In this document: positions 59,541 through 64,000 of the stretch, in pieces | How positions within the stretch are numbered: position 1 is the stretch's first letter | Layout: every line of letters begins with the position of its first letter | DNA from: Ceratobasidium sp. AG-K | Lineage: Eukaryota; Basidiomycota; Agaricomycetes; Cantharellales; Ceratobasidiaceae | Length of the DNA: 64,000 nt | NCBI GenBank assembly: GCA_037039685.1 | Contig: JAWNGF010000008.1 | Coordinates: 1,364,001-1,428,000, forward strand | Reading direction: 5' to 3' | Translations under genes and position numbers: made by a program | The notes under the pieces: model-generated | The model's input: only the letters and a program-made list of their open reading frames with translations | The model's database searches: none | Told to the model about the DNA's origin: nothing

Positions 59541-60009
59541 TGTCGTAAGCCTCTTCTTTAGTGGCTATGAGACAAGCCGCGATGGAGAGTGGACGGCACT
59601 AAGACCTAAATGACCTCTTGGACCGCAACACACTTAAGTGTCTGTAGGCTCTTGAGGGTAGGGGTGGTTCGAAGTGTCACTCAAAAGGGATGTTTGACAA
59701 GACAAAACAAGCTGGGGTTACCAGGCTTGTTGGTCCTCTATATATATTCAGAAACAGGCCGAGTCATACAGGACGCAGCCACACGAGTCACACAAGCAAG
59801 CCAGTCAGGAGTGTCCAAGTGAGTCATGCTGCGCAGGCAGTCATGACTCATACAAAGCACAGCCGCATTACATGATGTAACAGAAAAACCACAAGGACGT
59901 GGCAACGCGGCACAGGAAACAACAAACAACACAACAAACAGAACAACAAAAGAGAGAACAGAAGGGCAAGACGCAAGACGAGTCCAATGGAGTGAGCTAG
60001 CTCATGACA
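59541..60009 (-). mobile_element. Antisense 3' LTR of a second Gypsy-type element (element C)
   Basis: Read on the minus strand this 469-bp block begins TGTCATGAGC and ends GCTTACGACA, near-perfect inverted termini with TG...CA. On that strand it directly follows a polypurine tract, so it is a 3' LTR. It carries a TATATATA box (about 59742). It differs from the plus-strand LTRs. Confidence 0.82.
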
Positions 60010-60024
60010 TTACTCCCCCTTAAG
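60010..60024 (-). other. Polypurine tract of element C
   Basis: The minus strand reads CTTAAGGGGGAGTAA immediately before the LTR start. This is the normal place and composition of the plus-strand primer of an LTR retrotransposon. Confidence 0.8.
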
Positions 60025-60051
60025 AGTCCATCTAGGGGACCTGGATGGGCT

Positions 60052-60375
60052 TCATTGGATCTTGCAATCCTTGATCTTGGCTAGCAAGTGCTCTTCAAGC
60101 CCCTTGTCCTCCTTGATGGTCAAGTCAATCGGGTTGAATGCAGTATTACCTGGTTTGTCCAAGAACTTCTCCCACTCTTCCCATGTCTCCTCCTTTGTCC
60201 AGTCCGCCTTTGACCAGTCCAAGACCCTCTCCTGCAGCTCCACAAAGTGCTTATCCCACGTGCGCACATCCCCCTCTACCTCCTTCCATTGCGACACATC
60301 CGCATCCTTCTCCTGTCACCAGTATGGTTTCCACTCAAACTTCTCCCTTTGGTAGCACCCCCTCTCCATCCTCCA
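60052..60375 (-). pseudogene. 3' end of pol of element C (truncated)
   Basis: The minus strand reads VRTWDKHFVELQERVLDWSK, EETWEEWEKFLDKPGNTAFN, LEEHLLAKIKDCKIQ and a stop 28 bases before the polypurine tract. That position fits the C-terminal extension of a Gypsy polyprotein. It is cut at 60375 by the LTR of element B. No catalytic domain remains. Confidence 0.6.
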
Positions 60376-60797
60376 TGTCATGACCTTTTGTTTGCCTCGT
60401 TTGTTGCTCTGTTTGGTCTTGTTCTGCTCACCTTGGCGCATTTAGTTGCTATTATGTAAGCCATGACCGCGGGACATGCTTGCCTGGCTAGCTTCTCTCT
60501 TTCCTTGCTTTCCATGGACTTGTCGCACCTCCTTTGTTCTGTCCTTGCTTCTCTTGGACTCCTGCTTTCTCCCCTTTGTCGCATACTCTCTATTGTACAT
60601 AGCCACAGTAGATAGTATATATACCAGCAACACAAGTCTTGCTACCACAAGACTTGTTCTCTTGTCGTTCTCCCCTCACTCATTGCGTGACTCACTTAGG
60701 CCTTATTTGCCGTCCATTTGACCTTTGCCATTGTCCCAACCCCCATCCTCACTGCCTGTGGAGTCTTGGCCTCCAAGGTTTGGTTAGGGTTGTGACA
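60376..60797 (+). mobile_element. 5' LTR of Gypsy element B
   Basis: A 422-bp LTR from TGTCATGACC to GGTTGTGACA. It is homologous to the LTR at 58559 but retains more CpGs (GGCGCA, ACCGCGGG, GTCGCACC, GTCGCATA, GTCGTTC, TGCGTG, GCCGTCC), so it appears younger or less mutated. TATATATACC is at about 60617. It has inserted into element C. Confidence 0.9.
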
Positions 60798-61210
60798 CTA
60801 GAACAAGTCTTTTTGCCTTTGTTGCGGATACAGCCTTTGTTGCTGTCGGAACCAGGTTTATCATCACCGGGTTATCTCTGAGCACTGCACACCCTTCACC
60901 ATTGATAGCTAATACGCCCATCTCTCCCCTGCATCATTTACACGTTGAGGCACATTGCAGCTCGCATCCATTAGCACGTTGATGACGTCCCCTATCCTCT
61001 GATATCGCTGAGCCATTGCCACCTAATCAGGAAGCACCACTCATATATTCTATTGGAACAAGGACCTCTGACACTTTTACCTTGAACCTACCGTCAACTA
61101 GGTTCCCCCTCCTATCTATCTCTATCCAGGGGACTTTTCATTTTTTTGATAATCAACACTACTAGCCATATTTGGTCGCAGTGCACCAGGAAGCGCACTT
61201 CTTATAGCTC
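60798..61210 (+). mobile_element. Untranslated leader of Gypsy element B
   Basis: The leader between the LTR and gag, shared with 59006-59421. No convincing tRNA-complementary primer site (such as one starting TGG next to the LTR) was seen; the sequence after the LTR is CTAGAACAAGTC. Confidence 0.7.
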
Positions 61211-62908
61211 ATGTTGGTTGACCCACAGGGGGAATCGGTTTCAGGACACATCAGTAGAACTTTTGGCCTAGGACGCTCAACATCCCAGATTCCAAGTGCA
61301 ACCGGCATCATGTCAGGCAAGACAGGGACCTCTCGATCGGATCCTACGGTTCAGGGAACCAAGCCGTATCAAGTATCACTTGGTGTAGGGGCCCCAGCGG
61401 CTACATCATCGCCACCCAACGCAAACCGCAATAATGCCTCCATGCGCACTGGGGATCTCCAAGCCCCAGAACCAGAAGCAAGGGGACAAGTGGAAACCAG
61501 ACCATCAGACCAATATATTGAGAGCCATCTAGAAAGTTGTCAATGGTACAACACTTGCGGGACCACCAATGAGGATATTGCTGCCTTCCTACTTAGAATC
61601 ACACAACAAGTCAAAATCACTAGTAGACGTGTCAATAATATCCACCAATGGATACTCTACAACTCAGGGGATGGCAACCTAAATCTTCAAAACATTCAAG
61701 CCACTCAAGCCAACATTCAAACCAATCAAGTGCTCCTCAATACTATGCAAAACGATATGGACATTCTGATTTGCCAGGCCGGGGGACGCGCTTATCAGCC
61801 TGGTAACCAAGGAGGAAGGGGGAATCTCAACGCATTGCAACCTCAGGGCGGGGCCCCTCTTAATCAACAAGCACTAGGAAGGTCTATTGGGCGATTTACA
61901 CTTGGTCCAGCCCCTGCGGCTCCACCTCCTGCCACTAGCATTACTCCTGCTGCCCCCCAGACTTCCAAGAAAAGTTTGGCCAGCAAACCCCCTGAGTACA
62001 ACGGCAAATGCGGTCAGAAGGCTAGGGACTTTACCTTTGCCTGCAACCTCTACATCAGTACCTCGGACCTGTGTTACAATACGGTGGATCAGCAGATCCT
62101 CTTCATCATTTCATACCTGAGGGGGGAAGCCAGGGAATGGATTTGTCCTTTCCTTGAGCAGGAAATGGCTGGTGTCCCTCAACCAATCCTTAATGACATG
62201 ACCCTCTTTGAAGAAGCCTTTGAAGAAGCCTTTGGCAAGGTAGAGCAAGCGGAAGTTTACCAGCAGAAATATCGAAATCTGAAACAAACCAAGTCGGTGG
62301 TCAATTATACTTCAAATTTCCGAACTTATTCCAGTGCTCTGGGCTACAATGAGACTACCCTCAAAGACGATTTTTATTCTGGCCTCAAGGACAAAATCCA
62401 AGATGTCATGTCAATTCAAAACATTGATCGCCATGTTGTTACCCTCACACAGTTGATGAATCATGCGTCTAGGATTGACGCAAACCTTATTGCACAAAAT
62501 TTGGAGAAAAAGGCCAAGGGCCCAGAGAAGGCAACACCGAGCGGAACCTTCAAAAAGGTGACCACGAGCGCAACAGCGCAGAAGACGGAATTCAAGGAAG
62601 GGGACAAGATTTACACCATGGGACCAAAAGGCGCAACCAGGGGACAAATTACAAAGATTGGCAAGAACAAGAAGGGGTTCAAGATTCCTACTATCAAATG
62701 GGAAGACGGATCTGAAAGCGAACTTCCATTCCCCTACCTACGCTTAAACACACGCATGATGGCAGGAGTTGAGGTGGCAGCGTCCAGCAGTTTGGAACTC
62801 ACCTGTTACCGCTGTCAAAAGAAGGGTCATATTGCCAAAAATTGCATCATCAAAATAGCCGCTTTGGAGGAAGTTTCTGATGAGGAATTGGGAAAAGGCA
62901 GTGTCTGA
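61211..62908 (+). CDS. gag: Gag polyprotein of Ty3/Gypsy element B
   Basis: An open frame of 565 residues. After a Gly/Pro-rich N-terminus with a coiled segment (ITQQVKITSRRVNNIHQWIL), the retrotransposon gag core is visible: PEYNGKCGQKARDFTFACNL, LFIISYLRGEAREWICPFLE, TLFEEAFEEAFGKVEQAEVY and YSSALGYNETTLKDDFYSGL. A charged linker leads to a CCHC zinc knuckle CYRCQKKGHIAKNC. The frame ends EEVSDEELGKGSV. Intact, so gag could still be expressed from the LTR promoter. It forms the cytoplasmic virus-like particle of a fungal transposon. The slippery site lies just before its stop. Confidence 0.92.
   Translation: MLVDPQGESVSGHISRTFGLGRSTSQIPSATGIMSGKTGTSRSDPTVQGTKPYQVSLGVGAPAATSSPPNANRNNASMRTGDLQAPEPEARGQVETRPSDQYIESHLESCQWYNTCGTTNEDIAAFLLRITQQVKITSRRVNNIHQWILYNSGDGNLNLQNIQATQANIQTNQVLLNTMQNDMDILICQAGGRAYQPGNQGGRGNLNALQPQGGAPLNQQALGRSIGRFTLGPAPAAPPPATSITPAAPQTSKKSLASKPPEYNGKCGQKARDFTFACNLYISTSDLCYNTVDQQILFIISYLRGEAREWICPFLEQEMAGVPQPILNDMTLFEEAFEEAFGKVEQAEVYQQKYRNLKQTKSVVNYTSNFRTYSSALGYNETTLKDDFYSGLKDKIQDVMSIQNIDRHVVTLTQLMNHASRIDANLIAQNLEKKAKGPEKATPSGTFKKVTTSATAQKTEFKEGDKIYTMGPKGATRGQITKIGKNKKGFKIPTIKWEDGSESELPFPYLRLNTRMMAGVEVAASSSLELTCYRCQKKGHIAKNCIIKIAALEEVSDEELGKGSV
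62890..62896 (+). promoter_or_regulatory. Candidate -1 ribosomal frameshift site (GGGAAAA)
   Basis: In the gag frame the codons are TTG GGA AAA, matching the X XXY YYZ slippery pattern G GGA AAA. It lies 12 bases before the gag stop. A -1 shift enters the pol frame, which is open from here through protease. A downstream structure was not folded. Confidence 0.6.
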
Positions 62909-64000
62909 AGGGAGCATCAGGCACCCTGAAGACAGAATTAGATTGTGTTGCCATGGAGAATCGAAATCAGTCTGTAAACAAAATATATTTATGTTCCACC
63001 AAATACGCAGACCAACTCTGTGTGCCAATAACGATCGAAAGCCTGAAAAACCTTATCACAGTTGCTATGATTGACTCCGGTGCCTCTGGAAACTTCATTA
63101 ATTCCAAATATATCGCTAAACATAAAATCCCTACAAAAAAGAAGAAAGTGGCGCGGCAGGTGCAGGTCATTGATGGACGGCCAATAGCAAATGGACTTAT
63201 TGAGCAAGAGGCCACCTTCCAAACTATTATGAACAATCATGTGGAGGAAATCACTTGCGATGTAGCACCTTTGGGACGACACACAGTAGTCTTAGGCATA
63301 CCATGGCTGAAAAAGCATAATCCACAAATTGACTGGACAGGAGGAACACTAGAATTCAATTCACACTTCTGTGCGTCCAAATGTCTTTACAGAGAGTGCA
63401 GCGCTTTAGAAGAGGGGGTAGTGGGAAAACTTCCCAACAAGTATCTGGAGTTTCAGGACGTTTTTGTTGCAAAAGAAGTTGATAAACTCCCACCACATCG
63501 ACCCTATGACCTCAAAATTGAACTGGAACCTGGTGCTAAACCCAAGATTGGGGTGGTCTATTTGTTAACCAAAGAAGAAGACCAAATCCTGAAAGCATGG
63601 ATTGACAAAAACTTGGAAAAGGGATTCATTGTTCCATCCACCTCTGAGTGGGCGTCACCAGTCATGTTTGTCTGTTGCCATGATATTGATGGCGTTCCCC
63701 AACCACCAAGACTGTGCATGGACTAAAGGTACTTAAACAGGTGGACAAAGAAAAACCGTTACCCACTCCCAAGGACTGATGATCTCATCGAACGAGTTAA
63801 AGGAGCCAAGATCTTCACCAAATTGGATTTAAAATCTGGTTACAACCTGGTCAGGGTCACCAAAGAAGACGTATACAAAATGGCGTTTAGAACAAAATAC
63901 GGCCTTTATGAAACCAAGGTCATGCCATTTGGTCTGACCAATGCACCGGCAACCTTCCAGAACATGATGGACGCAGAATTCAGAGACATCAAAGGAGTCT
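62896..64000 (+). pseudogene. pol: Pol polyprotein of Gypsy element B, with internal stop, runs off window
   Basis: The pol frame follows gag in -1. The aspartic protease has MIDSGASGNFINSKYI (63068) and the late HTVVLGIPWLKKHNPQIDW. Reverse transcriptase begins with DLKIELEPGAKPKIGVVYLL, IDKNLEKGFIVPSTSEWASP, and later [12 protein letters not shown] and [18 protein letters not shown], the signature of Ty3/Gypsy RT. A TAA at 63724-63726 interrupts the frame right after RLCMD where the family has an aromatic residue; the same frame resumes immediately. The polymerase YxDD box, RNase H and integrase would lie beyond the window. As read, this copy cannot make full-length Pol. Confidence 0.9.

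Overview
The window is from a filamentous basidiomycete, most likely an Agaricomycete of the Rhizoctonia/Ceratobasidium kind. This placement is inference. It rests on intron-dense genes with many ~50-60 base GT-AG introns, a NACHT-WD40 STAND receptor, a microbial-type P450, beta-trefoil inhibitor/lectin-like genes, and Ty3/Gypsy and hAT repeats. Coordinates of spliced genes run from start codon to stop codon; exons were joined by eye from splice signals and family conservation.

Left third (1-22 kb), mostly ordinary genes: a zeta-crystallin-like quinone oxidoreductase (-), NIF3 (-), two beta-trefoil-type genes at 4.2 and 8.4 kb (+) flanking a Gfd2/YDR514C-like nuclease-fold gene, a 249-bp hAT-type MITE with a target duplication, a long secreted Pro/Gly/Ser-rich protein, an MFS sugar transporter, an ACT-domain protein and a DH-PH-FYVE Rho GEF.

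Middle (22-44 kb): unrecognised gene debris and a full-length but eroded cytochrome P450 pseudogene, a PhoD-like metallophosphatase gene (-), a conserved coiled-coil hypothetical (-), the ubiquitin-L40 fusion gene, a duplicated cassette carrying two small secreted proteins, a TBC-domain Rab GAP with an apparent one-base frameshift, a small repeat-bearing membrane protein, and a tandem pair of quinone oxidoreductases paralogous to the one at the left edge.

Right third (44-64 kb), accessory: an apparently intact P450 (-), then a NACHT-WD40 receptor with 14 WD repeats. Its promoter and first exons are duplicated 8 kb downstream. The second copy is dead. Its upstream part keeps its CpG sites, but from the start codon onward nearly all CpGs have become TpG or CpA, as expected from cytosine methylation plus deamination or a RIP-like process. 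That copy is also hit by a solo LTR with a clear 5-bp target duplication and is cut by a nested cluster of LTR elements. The last element is a Ty3/Gypsy retrotransposon with gag, a candidate -1 slippery site into pol, and a stop codon in reverse transcriptase; it runs off the window.

The most interesting signal is the receptor duplication with its sharp mutation boundary and layered insertions, which give a relative chronology. Several one- or two-base frameshifts in otherwise conserved genes should be checked against reads before being called biology.
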